The notes under the pieces are model-generated. The model was not told the DNA's origin. It made no database searches and saw only the letters and a list, made by a program, of their open reading frames with translations. Below are positions 1-6,926 of a DNA stretch of 10,558 nucleotides, in pieces. The position numbers and the translations under genes were made by a program. The first letter of the stretch is position 1, and the number at the start of each line of letters is the position of its first letter. Source of the stretch: an uncultured Bacteroidota bacterium (GTDB lineage: Bacteria > Bacteroidota > Bacteroidia > Bacteroidales > P3); NCBI GenBank assembly GCA_900546465.1, contig URCX01000061.1, positions 1 to 10,558 of the forward strand, given 5' to 3'.

Positions 1-876
1 AGAGAATTTGCATTTTGCTTGTTTTTCTTGTTATTTGCGTTTGCTGTTCCGGCTCAAAATAATGAGCAGGAAGCGGGGGTGTATTCACCAAAGGACGCAT
101 TTTCGAACGCAAATGATACAAATTCGTCGTCGAAAAATGGAGTGGCAGATTTGTCTTCAAGAGAAAATGCAGGGACTTTAAGGCATTTGTTATTTGAACT
201 TCATGAGCTTTTCGGCAATTCCGATTATGATGGCGTGATTACGGACAAATCCATACGGAAGCGGAGTTTCGAGGGTTCGTGGGCAGGATTGGAGTTCGGT
301 TATTTGAATTTTGCAGACTTTGCAAGCGGGTTTGACAATGATTATAAGCTGTCCGGAGGTTGGCGGTTTTCGTGGAATATTGTGGATATTGAGGTTCCTT
401 TCTCTTCACGTTGCGGTTTGGTTACGGGTGTAGGTTATCAGTCGAATGTATTTTTCGCTTCCGATGCCGGAGACTTTTCGAAGCGTATTTTTATCGACAA
501 GACAAGCGGCGAAACTGACAGTTTGATGTTTATGGATGTGGAAAAATCGAAATTGATTGCAAGATATATTACTTTGCCTTTGCTGTTTGAATTTCAGACT
601 TACGGTAAAGCATTTCGATTTGCGGCAGGTGCGGTGGTGGGTTGGAACTTTTATTCTCGCTTAAAGATTAAACGTTTTGATAAATACGGAGAAAATATTG
701 TCAAATACAAGGACTCGGACAGGTTTACGATGAATGATTTCAAGGCAGAAGCCACCTTAAGGCTTGCTTACAGGTATTGGCAACTGTATTTCAACATGGC
801 TTTGACGCCTTTGTTCGATACTTGTATTCATGACAGAATTTTTCCATACAGCGTAGGTATAAACATATCATTTTAA
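1..876 (+). CDS. Outer-membrane beta-barrel protein, 5' partial
   Basis: The frame is open from the first base. There is no in-frame ATG before about codon 175, so the true start lies upstream of the window. A TTG at 19 is possible, but it would remove part of the signal peptide. The N-terminus reads as the end of a signal peptide: a hydrophobic core (FCLFFLLFAFAV) followed by PA|QN, a typical Bacteroidota cleavage site. A Ser/Asn-rich linker follows. The rest alternates aromatic and polar residues in strand-like stretches (LEFGYLNF, GLVTGVGYQS, AYRYWQLYFNMAL) and ends in a C-terminal Phe (SVGINISF), as outer-membrane barrels usually do. The length and pattern fit the PorT-like/OMP_b-brl barrels common in this phylum. 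The specific function is unknown. It lies 5 nt before the secreted peptidase gene and is probably cotranscribed with it. A role in export or envelope function is inference only. Confidence 0.72.
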   Translation, partial: REFAFCLFFLLFAFAVPAQNNEQEAGVYSPKDAFSNANDTNSSSKNGVADLSSRENAGTLRHLLFELHELFGNSDYDGVITDKSIRKRSFEGSWAGLEFGYLNFADFASGFDNDYKLSGGWRFSWNIVDIEVPFSSRCGLVTGVGYQSNVFFASDAGDFSKRIFIDKTSGETDSLMFMDVEKSKLIARYITLPLLFEFQTYGKAFRFAAGAVVGWNFYSRLKIKRFDKYGENIVKYKDSDRFTMNDFKAEATLRLAYRYWQLYFNMALTPLFDTCIHDRIFPYSVGINISF

Positions 877-881
877 GGAAT

Positions 882-3050
882 ATGAAAAGAAGAATATCAC
901 TTTTATCGTTCGCTTTTGCCCTGTATTTTTCGGGCTATGCGACAGCACAAAACATCGGTTGCGGACTGAAAACTTTCATGTCTTCGCAATCTGAAACGAA
1001 AGCCAAGTCCCAAGGAAATTTATTTGCAGATCGTTTTTCTCTTTACACAATTGATAATGAAACATACGTTTCTCTCTTGGGTAAATTGAAACCTGAGGTA
1101 AAGGATTCGGACTTGCATATCGAGGGTTGCAAGTTCGGTTCACGCAGCGGGCGTATTGTCTGTCTCAAAGTGAAGACGGATTGTTTGGAAAGAGTAATCG
1201 AAAGCGGGCTTTTCGAGAAAATAGATGTGGCAAGGAAAGTTGGCGGAGTCGAATCTGACAAAGCTGCTATTGATGTGAACGCCGATTATGTTTGGCAGGG
1301 TGCAGAGGGTTTGCCTGCCGGTTATGACGGCAGCGGCGTGATAATAGGAATAGCCGATTGGGGTTTCGATTATACCCACCCGGTGTTTTACGATACTCTG
1401 ATGGACGAATACAGAGTTATTGCGGCATGGGATCAATACAGAAGCGGCTTTGCTCCACCGGAGGGCTTTGATTACGGTGCTTATATAAGCGGTAAGGAAA
1501 ACCTTTTGGCAGCCCAATCGGATACAAATAATATATATGACATCGGATACCATGGAACTCATGTCGGAGGCATTGCTGCCGGTGGCGGAGCGGGAATGAA
1601 GTATAAGGGAGTGGCGTATGGTGCAGAGCTTTTGTTCGCTACTTGGCTTATAGATGAGACAAATGTTCTTGATGTTTACTCGTGGATGAGAAATGAAGCC
1701 AAGCAGAGAGGTAAACGTTTGGTTATAAACAATAGTTGGGGAATATATCAGTTCGGAGCAATGGACGGCAGTTCCATGTTGGACGAATTTGTGGAGAATA
1801 TGGCGAATGAAGACAGTGTTATATTTGTTGCAAGTGCGGGAAACAACGGGAACAGCTTGTTTCACATCAAATGTGATTTCAATAATGCGGATACATTGAG
1901 AAGCAAGTTTATGTTCGATTATCCGCAATCCTCTTCCGCACACTATTGGGGGCAAAGCATAAATATGCTTGGCGACAGCACCGAAGCATTCTCCGCAAGG
2001 GTGGAAATTTATTCCAATAAGGGGGAATTGATTTATAAAACCGATGATTTCAATACAGCAAATCCTACTACTGCATCGGGAGTGCATGTTTATAATGAAA
2101 CGGATTCTGTTATTTTCAGACTCAGTTGCATAAGCGGCTCGTCTTCGTCTCGTCCTCAAATGGAGTGGGAAGTGAGACTTTCTAACCCTTACAACAACTG
2201 TAACGCAATATTGGTTGTTTCTTCCGAGAGAGGATATGTTCATGCGTGGAATTTGGCAAGCCTGACCACAGGTGTGGGAAATTGGGGATTGCCTTTTGTT
2301 TGGCAACAAGCGGGATTTGTCGGAGGCGATAACGAGTATTCGATAAGCGAACCTGCCATCGGCAAAGGCATGATAGCTGTTGCGGCACATGCAAGCGGAA
2401 GACGAAACAGTTCTTCCAATGCCGGTTTGGCAACATTTTCGAGCGGTGGACCTACTCTCTGTGAATATTTGAAGCCTGATGTCTCTGCACCCGGCGTAGG
2501 GGTGGTTAATGCTTTGTCTTCTTTCACAAATTCACAGGTATCGAGTGCAGCGTCTGTTGAGTTCGATTCAAAAACATACAATTTTGCCGCTTTGTCCGGT
2601 ACGTCCATGTCTTCGCCTGTGGTAAGCGGCATTGTGGCATTGATGTTACAGGCAAACAATGCTCTGACAGCCTCACAGGTAAAAGAAATCCTTACTTCCA
2701 CCACACGCCAAGACATGTTCACGGGAGAGCTTCCCAATGTTCAATGGGGATATGGCAAGGTTGACGCCTTGGCTGCCACAAAGAAAGCAATTCAAATGGT
2801 GGGATTGGAAAGCATAGAGGCAAAAGAGAATATAACAATAGCCCCTAATCCTGTCGGAAGTATATTATATATGTATAATATTCCGAATGATTGCGTCTTT
2901 GTCAGCGTATGCGACATCTACGGCAAAGAATTACTGCGTTCAAATGGTGGCAAAAGCAGTTTGAATGTGGCAAATCTTCCTTCGGGAGTTTATTTCCTCA
3001 GATTGCATTGCCAAAGTAATACATTGAATTTCAAATTTGTAAAATACTAA
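882..3050 (+). CDS. Secreted S8 (subtilisin-like) peptidase with T9SS type A sorting domain
   Basis: This 722-residue protein starts at an ATG preceded closely by AAGGA. It has a signal peptide (MKRR, then a hydrophobic core, cut near ATA|QN at residue 22/23), a probable prodomain to about residue 125, and an S8 catalytic domain at about 145-640. The catalytic residues are all visible: Asp159 (GIADWGFD), His224 (GYHGTHVGG), oxyanion-hole Asn321 (SAGNNG) and Ser575 (SGTSMSSP). About 250 residues separate Asn321 from Ser575. The insert has beta-rich segments such as WEVRLSN and GYVHAWNL, which recall the jelly-roll insert of CspA-like S8 peptidases; that subtype assignment is inference. Residues from about 648 to 722 form a T9SS type A C-terminal domain (IAPNPVG, VCDIYGKELL, LPSGVYFLRL, terminal KFVKY). 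The enzyme should cross the outer membrane by T9SS and be released or surface-anchored. The substrate is unknown. Confidence 0.95.
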   Translation: MKRRISLLSFAFALYFSGYATAQNIGCGLKTFMSSQSETKAKSQGNLFADRFSLYTIDNETYVSLLGKLKPEVKDSDLHIEGCKFGSRSGRIVCLKVKTDCLERVIESGLFEKIDVARKVGGVESDKAAIDVNADYVWQGAEGLPAGYDGSGVIIGIADWGFDYTHPVFYDTLMDEYRVIAAWDQYRSGFAPPEGFDYGAYISGKENLLAAQSDTNNIYDIGYHGTHVGGIAAGGGAGMKYKGVAYGAELLFATWLIDETNVLDVYSWMRNEAKQRGKRLVINNSWGIYQFGAMDGSSMLDEFVENMANEDSVIFVASAGNNGNSLFHIKCDFNNADTLRSKFMFDYPQSSSAHYWGQSINMLGDSTEAFSARVEIYSNKGELIYKTDDFNTANPTTASGVHVYNETDSVIFRLSCISGSSSSRPQMEWEVRLSNPYNNCNAILVVSSERGYVHAWNLASLTTGVGNWGLPFVWQQAGFVGGDNEYSISEPAIGKGMIAVAAHASGRRNSSSNAGLATFSSGGPTLCEYLKPDVSAPGVGVVNALSSFTNSQVSSAASVEFDSKTYNFAALSGTSMSSPVVSGIVALMLQANNALTASQVKEILTSTTRQDMFTGELPNVQWGYGKVDALAATKKAIQMVGLESIEAKENITIAPNPVGSILYMYNIPNDCVFVSVCDIYGKELLRSNGGKSSLNVANLPSGVYFLRLHCQSNTLNFKFVKY

Positions 3051-3095
3051 CAGGATAAAGAACGTAAAATAATCGTCAATCATTACGCCGAAATC

Positions 3096-3119
3096 CGCCG
3101 AAAATGCCTAATTTTGGCG
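3096..3119 (+). terminator. Hairpin in the gap after the S8 peptidase gene, possible weak terminator
   Basis: CGCC-AAAAT (3096-3105, with G3100 bulged) pairs with ATTTTGGCG (3111-3119) around a 5-nt loop, giving a 9-bp stem. The left arm is the second of two direct copies of CGCCGAAA, at 3086-3093 and 3096-3103. No T-run follows, so it is not a classic intrinsic terminator. It could be an inefficient terminator, an mRNA 3'-end stabiliser or an operator. Confidence 0.3.
3109..3116 (+). promoter_or_regulatory. Possible -7 box for gcvH
   Basis: TAATTTTG matches the Bacteroidota -7 consensus TAnnTTTG and would put the transcript start about 45 nt before the gcvH ATG. No TTTG-like -33 element lies at the expected spacing, and the box overlaps the right arm of the hairpin at 3096-3119. 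The call is therefore weak. Confidence 0.28.
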
Positions 3120-3166
3120 TTCCAAAAATAAGTACAAGTATTATAAACTAATCAAAGACAGATAGA

Positions 3167-3547
3167 ATGAACATTCCTGCAAATGTAAAGTATTCGGACG
3201 ACCACGAATGGTTGAGAATCGAAGGTGATGAAGCATATATCGGTATTTCCGATTACGCTCAACATGAATTGGGTGATATTGTCTTCGTTGATGTTGATAC
3301 AGTCGGCGAAACAATAGAAAAGAACGAGACATTCGGTACAATAGAAGCTGTAAAGACTGTTTCCGATTTGATAATGCCTGTATCCGGAGAGGTATTGGAA
3401 TTTAACGAAGCATTGGAAGAAAATGCTGCCGCAATCAATTCCGATCCATACGGTGAGGGTTGGATTATCAAAATCAGAATGACAGATCCGGCAGAGGCAG
3501 AAGCATTGAAAGATGCTGCCGCTTACTCTGCTTTTATAGGCTTATAA
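3167..3547 (+). CDS. gcvH: Glycine cleavage system H protein
   Basis: GcvH is the lipoyl carrier that shuttles the aminomethyl group between the P, T and L proteins of the cytoplasmic glycine cleavage complex. At 126 residues it has the normal family length. The N-terminus is characteristic (KYSDDHEWLRIEGD), followed by GISDYAQHELGDIVFVD. The lipoylation motif is GTIEAVKTVSD, with the modified lysine at K63. The C-terminal part (NSDPYGEGWIIKI) is also canonical. The start is the ATG that gives the standard MNIPANVKYS beginning; no strong Shine-Dalgarno is seen. A strong intrinsic terminator follows the stop, so the gene may be transcribed alone or with partial read-through into the VanZ-like gene. 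The P, T and L protein genes are not in the window. Confidence 0.98.
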   Translation: MNIPANVKYSDDHEWLRIEGDEAYIGISDYAQHELGDIVFVDVDTVGETIEKNETFGTIEAVKTVSDLIMPVSGEVLEFNEALEENAAAINSDPYGEGWIIKIRMTDPAEAEALKDAAAYSAFIGL

Positions 3548-3563
3548 GGTTGATTAAGCATTG

Positions 3564-3604
3564 AAGCAGCTCGGGAACACAGCGTTTTTCGAGCTGCTTT
3601 TTTT
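3564..3604 (+). terminator. Strong intrinsic terminator after gcvH
   Basis: AAGCAGCTCG (3564-3573) and CGAGCTGCTT (3590-3599) form a perfect 10-bp stem around a 16-nt loop. A run of seven T (3598-3604) overlaps the end of the right arm. It begins 16 nt after the gcvH stop and ends 7 nt before the ATG of the next gene. A TTG-initiated extension of that next gene would run through this stem, so the extension is unlikely to be translated. Confidence 0.9.
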
Positions 3605-3611
3605 GATTGTC

Positions 3612-4007
3612 ATGAGAAAGAAGGCTATTTGTAAATTATTTTTCTACCTTTGGACTATAGCAATACTCGTTTTGTTGCTGCTTCCTCCCGGTTTCTTTTC
3701 CGGAAGTGCGAAAAGGATTTCTTCAATTCCTTATTCCGATAAGTTTGTTCACTTTATACTTTTCGGAGTCTTCTGTTTTTCTTTTTACTTATATGTTCGG
3801 AACCTATTGAATTTCGACAGGCGAAAGTTGATGCTGCTTTCTCTGTTTGTAACTGCTGCTTACGGATTGACAGGCGAGGTTTTGCAAATGCTGACCAACC
3901 AATGGTTGCAACGTACATTCAGTTGGACGGATTTTATTGCCGATGTGGCAGGAGCTTTGTTCGCATTGCTTATTCTTATCGCCGCAAAAGTGAAACCCGA
4001 TATTTGA
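3612..4007 (+). CDS. VanZ-like small integral membrane protein
   Basis: The ATG at 3612 gives 131 residues. A TTG at 3561 would add 17 residues but lies inside the gcvH terminator, so I rejected it. Four hydrophobic segments are visible at about residues 11-27, 46-63, 72-90 and 107-125. VanZ-family signatures are present: PYSDKFVHFILFG (D43, K44, H47) between the first two segments, YGLTGEVLQ (E89, Q92), then R101 and SWTDFIADVAGA (D107, D111). VanZ-like proteins are named after a teicoplanin-resistance protein, but most members, including those of Bacteroidota, have no established function. Resistance should not be assumed. As I recall, a VanZ-like gene next to gcvH recurs in Bacteroidota. 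With a terminator just upstream and no clear promoter, expression probably depends on read-through or an unrecognised start site. Confidence 0.85.
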   Translation: MRKKAICKLFFYLWTIAILVLLLLPPGFFSGSAKRISSIPYSDKFVHFILFGVFCFSFYLYVRNLLNFDRRKLMLLSLFVTAAYGLTGEVLQMLTNQWLQRTFSWTDFIADVAGALFALLILIAAKVKPDI

Positions 4008-4057
4008 TTCCGTTTCGTTTCTCGTACTCTCATAGTTCTTTATCGTACAAAAAATTG

Positions 4058-4066
4058 TATCTTTGC
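4058..4066 (+). promoter_or_regulatory. Bacteroidota-type promoter (-7 box) for the ZIP-glycosyltransferase unit
   Basis: TATCTTTGC matches TAnnTTTG with the often-seen trailing C. The predicted transcript start is near 4070-4073, about 20 nt before the ATG at 4093. No exact TTTG -33 element is present; the region 4035-4041 (GTTCTTT) is only a partial match. Confidence 0.65.
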
Positions 4067-4079
4067 ACGATTGATTGAC

Positions 4080-4084
4080 AAAGG
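4080..4084 (+). promoter_or_regulatory. Ribosome binding site that sets the ZIP start
   Basis: AAAGG lies 8 nt before the ATG at 4093. A competing TTG at 4075 sits upstream of this site and almost at the predicted transcript start. The ATG is therefore the better start. Confidence 0.55.
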
Positions 4085-4092
4085 TTCTTGTT

Positions 4093-4875
4093 ATGCATAT
4101 ATTTGCTTATGTCTTACTTTTCCTTTCCTCCGTTTTAAGCGGCTGTCTGTTGTTTTCTTTCAATGGCAAGTCCAAGACATTAAAATATATATCCGTTTTC
4201 GGAGGAGCTTTCCTTATGGCGGTTTGTTTCGTTCACCTTTTGCCGGAAGCCTTTGAGGCAGCCGAAACAGCCTGTCATACCGAGCTTGTGCCATGTGAGC
4301 ATTCCATTGCACACAATCATACACACGAACACCGTAATCACTTTCCTTTGGGTGGTTTTGTGCTGTTGGGATTTATTCTTCAACTGCTGTTGGAACTTCT
4401 ATCGAAAGGAGCGGAACACGGACATGTGCATAATGCCGGAGAAACTTCGATTCACGGTGATTACATCTCCGCCTTGATGATTCTTTGCGGTGTTTCCATA
4501 CACGCTTTCTTGGAAGGTTTTGCTCTTATCTCCGACGGACTTGTCAATTACTCCCTTTTGGCAGGAGTAATCATACATAACATACCTATTTCCATGGTTG
4601 TGGTGAGCAGCTTCTTGAAGGCAGGTTGTTCAAAGTTTGTTTCAATTTGTTACCTCTCCGTTTTCGCCATCATGGGTGTGCTTGGCTCTGTTTCGGGCAC
4701 CTCTTTGAGTTTTGTGCAACAGCATGGCAGCGAAATAATGTGCTTTGTTGTCGGAATACTTCTGCATGTCTCCATATCAACTTTGTTTGACAGTGGAGAA
4801 AGCCACCGATATAATTTCGTCAGATTTGCAATCGTTCTTTCAGCCTTTGCTCTTGCTTGCCTCCTACCTCACTAA
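4093..4875 (+). CDS. ZIP-family divalent metal transporter
   Basis: The 260-residue protein has about eight hydrophobic segments (roughly 2-22, 33-52, 86-103, 124-146, 151-174, 180-201, 212-230, 241-258), the ZIP topology. TM4 carries HAFLEG (H137, E141) and TM5 carries HNIPIS (H162, N163, P165), the two metal-site helices of the family. Two His clusters suit zinc-type metal binding: residues 70-83 between TM2 and TM3 (six His in HSIAHNHTHEHRNH) and HGHVH at 109-113 between TM3 and TM4. The TM5 position usually occupied by Glu (as in HNIPEG) is Ile166, and the Asn that usually follows the TM4 His is Ala138, so the binuclear site looks reduced. Zn2+ is the likeliest substrate, but Fe2+, Mn2+ or another metal cannot be excluded. 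It is the first gene of a unit with the glycosyltransferase 17 nt downstream. Confidence 0.88.
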   Translation: MHIFAYVLLFLSSVLSGCLLFSFNGKSKTLKYISVFGGAFLMAVCFVHLLPEAFEAAETACHTELVPCEHSIAHNHTHEHRNHFPLGGFVLLGFILQLLLELLSKGAEHGHVHNAGETSIHGDYISALMILCGVSIHAFLEGFALISDGLVNYSLLAGVIIHNIPISMVVVSSFLKAGCSKFVSICYLSVFAIMGVLGSVSGTSLSFVQQHGSEIMCFVVGILLHVSISTLFDSGESHRYNFVRFAIVLSAFALACLLPH

Positions 4876-4892
4876 ATGAAATGCAAATTGCA

Positions 4893-6836
4893 ATGAAATT
4901 ATCCGTAATCATCGTAAACTATAACGTAAAGTACTTTCTCGAACATTGTCTGTACTCTGTACAAAATGCAATCAGGAATATAGATGCCGAAGTCTTCATT
5001 GTGGATAACAATTCCGTTGATGGTTCGGTGCAGATGTTGAAAAAGAAATTTCCTTTCTTCAATCTGATAGAGAATAAGGACAATGTAGGCTTTGCAAAAG
5101 CCAATAATCAGGCTATGCGATTGGCAAAGGGTGAATACATTCTTCTTTTGAATCCCGATACAGTTGTAGAGGAGGACACCTTTTCCAAATGTATAACTTT
5201 CATGGACACTCACCACGATTGCGGAGGCTTGGGCGTTAAGATGATTGACGGGCATGGCAAAATATTAAAGGAAAGCAAACGCGGCTTTCCCACTCCTTGG
5301 GCAAGTTTCTGCAAGATGAGCGGACTTACTTCCATCTTTCCACATTCCAAACGCTTTGCGCAATATTATATGGGACATCTTTCCTACGAAGAAACGCATG
5401 TTGTGGATATTCTTGCGGGGGCTTATATGATGATGAGGAAAGAATGTTTAGATAAGATAGGACTTTTAGATGAGGATTTCTTCATGTACGGCGAAGATAT
5501 AGACCTCTCGTATCGCATAACTTTGGGCGGATACAAGAATTACTACTTTCCGGAAGCCAAAATCATACATTACAAAGGTGAAAGCACAAAGAAAGCATCT
5601 CTTAACTACGTTTACACTTTTTATAATGCCATGGCGATTTTCGCCAGTAAGCATTTGGACGGCAAACAGACCAAACTATATTCCTTAATCATAAAATTCG
5701 CAATATGGTTGCGGGCAACCCTCGGATTTATCAGCCGTATCCTGCCGGGAATAGCCAAAGTGCTTGTTGATTTTGCTGCCATTTATGCAGGCTTTTTCCT
5801 GCTTGAACGTTTCTGGGCTTTGCATTATTGGGGTGATATAGACTATTATCCCCCACATTACATGCTTTTCGCCGTGCCGATTTATATCTTGATTTTGCTT
5901 TTCTCCGTTTACCTTAACGGAGGCTACGTAAAGAAACTCCGCGTATCCAAAATAGTTTCCGGCGTCTTCTTCGGAATGATAGTGCTTTTGGTATTCTATT
6001 CTCTTTTGCCTTCGGAATTGAGATATTCGAGAGCTTTGATAGTATTGGGTTCCGTAATGAGTCTGTGCATACTGCTTTGCATACGTTTCATTCGCAATTT
6101 TATCAGCAAGGGCAGCTTTGCCATTGAAAAGCAATGGGCTTTGCGTTATGCCATAGTGGCAGAACTTCACGAGGCTGAACGAGTGGCAGCACTATTGCGA
6201 ACAACAGAGAACCAACCTTCTTTTACAGCATTCATTGCAGTGGATAACAATACCGCAGATGAACGCTTTGTAGGCAATACTTCTCAAATAGAGGACATCA
6301 TAAGGATATATTCGATAGATGAAGTTGTCTTTTGTTCCAAAAGTCTTTCGCAAATAAAAATCGGAGAACTGATGAGCCGCCTTTCCAAGACAAATGTACG
6401 CTTCACAATAGTCCCTCCGAGTGCAGACTTCATAATCGGCAGCAATACCATAAAAACCCCGACCGACCTTTATGTAGTTAATGTCAACAGCATAACAAGC
6501 GAAGACAACCGTAGGAAGAAACGCCTTTTGGACGTGGCTGTTGCCTTAATCATGTTGTTGTTTTACGTCTTTATTATATGGTTTGCAAAGAATAAAAGAG
6601 CGTTATTGAAGAACATATTCCTCGTTTTATTCAATCGAAAAACTTGGGTGGGATACAGCCTCGAAGAAGGAGTACAAACAGATAAACTTCCCAAGCTCAA
6701 ACCTTCCGTTTTCACGGTTGCAAATATGTTTTCCGAAAAATCTCTCGATAAATCAGCTATCCATAAACTCAATCTGCTGTATGCAGGAAACTATTCCCCT
6801 TTGAACGACCTGCAAATAATTTGCAAATCCTTTTGA
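4893..6836 (+). CDS. GT2 glycosyltransferase fused to a degenerate phosphoglycosyltransferase-like membrane module
   Basis: I chose the ATG at 4893 because MKLSVIIVNYN is the classic GT2 start; an ATG at 4881 would add four residues. The protein has 647 residues. Residues 1-250 are a GT2 domain of the rhamnosyltransferase/WbbL-like type: nucleotide-binding D38 in VDNNS, the DXD-like NPDT (87-90), and MYGEDIDLSYR (E201, D202, D204). About four to five hydrophobic segments follow (about 264-285, 286-304, 323-341, 353-372, 378-400). A soluble Rossmann-like region at about 415-525 resembles the CoA_binding_3 domain of WbaP/WcaJ enzymes. At 541 RKKRLLDVAVALI resembles the start of the bacterial sugar-transferase domain, and RKTWVGY (582-588) resembles its SLVGPRP motif. 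Only about 20 residues separate this motif from the membrane helix, so the catalytic core is absent. It probably adds a sugar to a lipid-linked or envelope glycan at the inner membrane; donor and acceptor are unknown. Confidence 0.88.
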   Translation: MKLSVIIVNYNVKYFLEHCLYSVQNAIRNIDAEVFIVDNNSVDGSVQMLKKKFPFFNLIENKDNVGFAKANNQAMRLAKGEYILLLNPDTVVEEDTFSKCITFMDTHHDCGGLGVKMIDGHGKILKESKRGFPTPWASFCKMSGLTSIFPHSKRFAQYYMGHLSYEETHVVDILAGAYMMMRKECLDKIGLLDEDFFMYGEDIDLSYRITLGGYKNYYFPEAKIIHYKGESTKKASLNYVYTFYNAMAIFASKHLDGKQTKLYSLIIKFAIWLRATLGFISRILPGIAKVLVDFAAIYAGFFLLERFWALHYWGDIDYYPPHYMLFAVPIYILILLFSVYLNGGYVKKLRVSKIVSGVFFGMIVLLVFYSLLPSELRYSRALIVLGSVMSLCILLCIRFIRNFISKGSFAIEKQWALRYAIVAELHEAERVAALLRTTENQPSFTAFIAVDNNTADERFVGNTSQIEDIIRIYSIDEVVFCSKSLSQIKIGELMSRLSKTNVRFTIVPPSADFIIGSNTIKTPTDLYVVNVNSITSEDNRRKKRLLDVAVALIMLLFYVFIIWFAKNKRALLKNIFLVLFNRKTWVGYSLEEGVQTDKLPKLKPSVFTVANMFSEKSLDKSAIHKLNLLYAGNYSPLNDLQIICKSF

Positions 6837-6837
6837 C

Positions 6838-6912
6838 CCGTATTTGACATATGCCATTTTATGCTCAATAAAAAGGCGTTTGGAAAAGTCTTATGAAGAT
6901 ATGCAAATACGG
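6838..6912. terminator. Long imperfect inverted repeat between convergent genes, possible bidirectional terminator
   Basis: CCGTATTTG-CATAT (6838-6852, A6847 bulged) pairs with ATATGCAAATACGG (6899-6912), a 14-bp stem. Inside the 46-nt loop a second hairpin forms: GCC/GGC plus TTTTAT/ATAAAA, 6853-6862 with 6868-6877, one A-A mismatch. The structure fills the gap between the converging stop codons at 6836 and 6927. Neither side has a proper T-run, so a terminator role is likely from position but not proven by sequence. Confidence 0.5.
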
Positions 6913-6926
6913 ATTTACTTCAAAGT

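Noticed and set aside
1140..2390. Long 416-codon minus-strand frame inside the S8 peptidase gene
   Set aside because: Antisense shadow of a gene with all catalytic motifs intact. The translation is Cys/His/Ile-rich without a domain.
3645..3652. TACCTTTG, a -7-like box just inside the VanZ-like gene
   Set aside because: It lies downstream of the start codon and the nearest TTTG is only 13 nt upstream, so it would not produce the full gene. Probably chance.
3612..4007. VanZ-like protein as a glycopeptide-resistance gene
   Set aside because: No vanHAX-type ligase or dehydrogenase genes nearby, and most VanZ-like proteins have no shown link to resistance.
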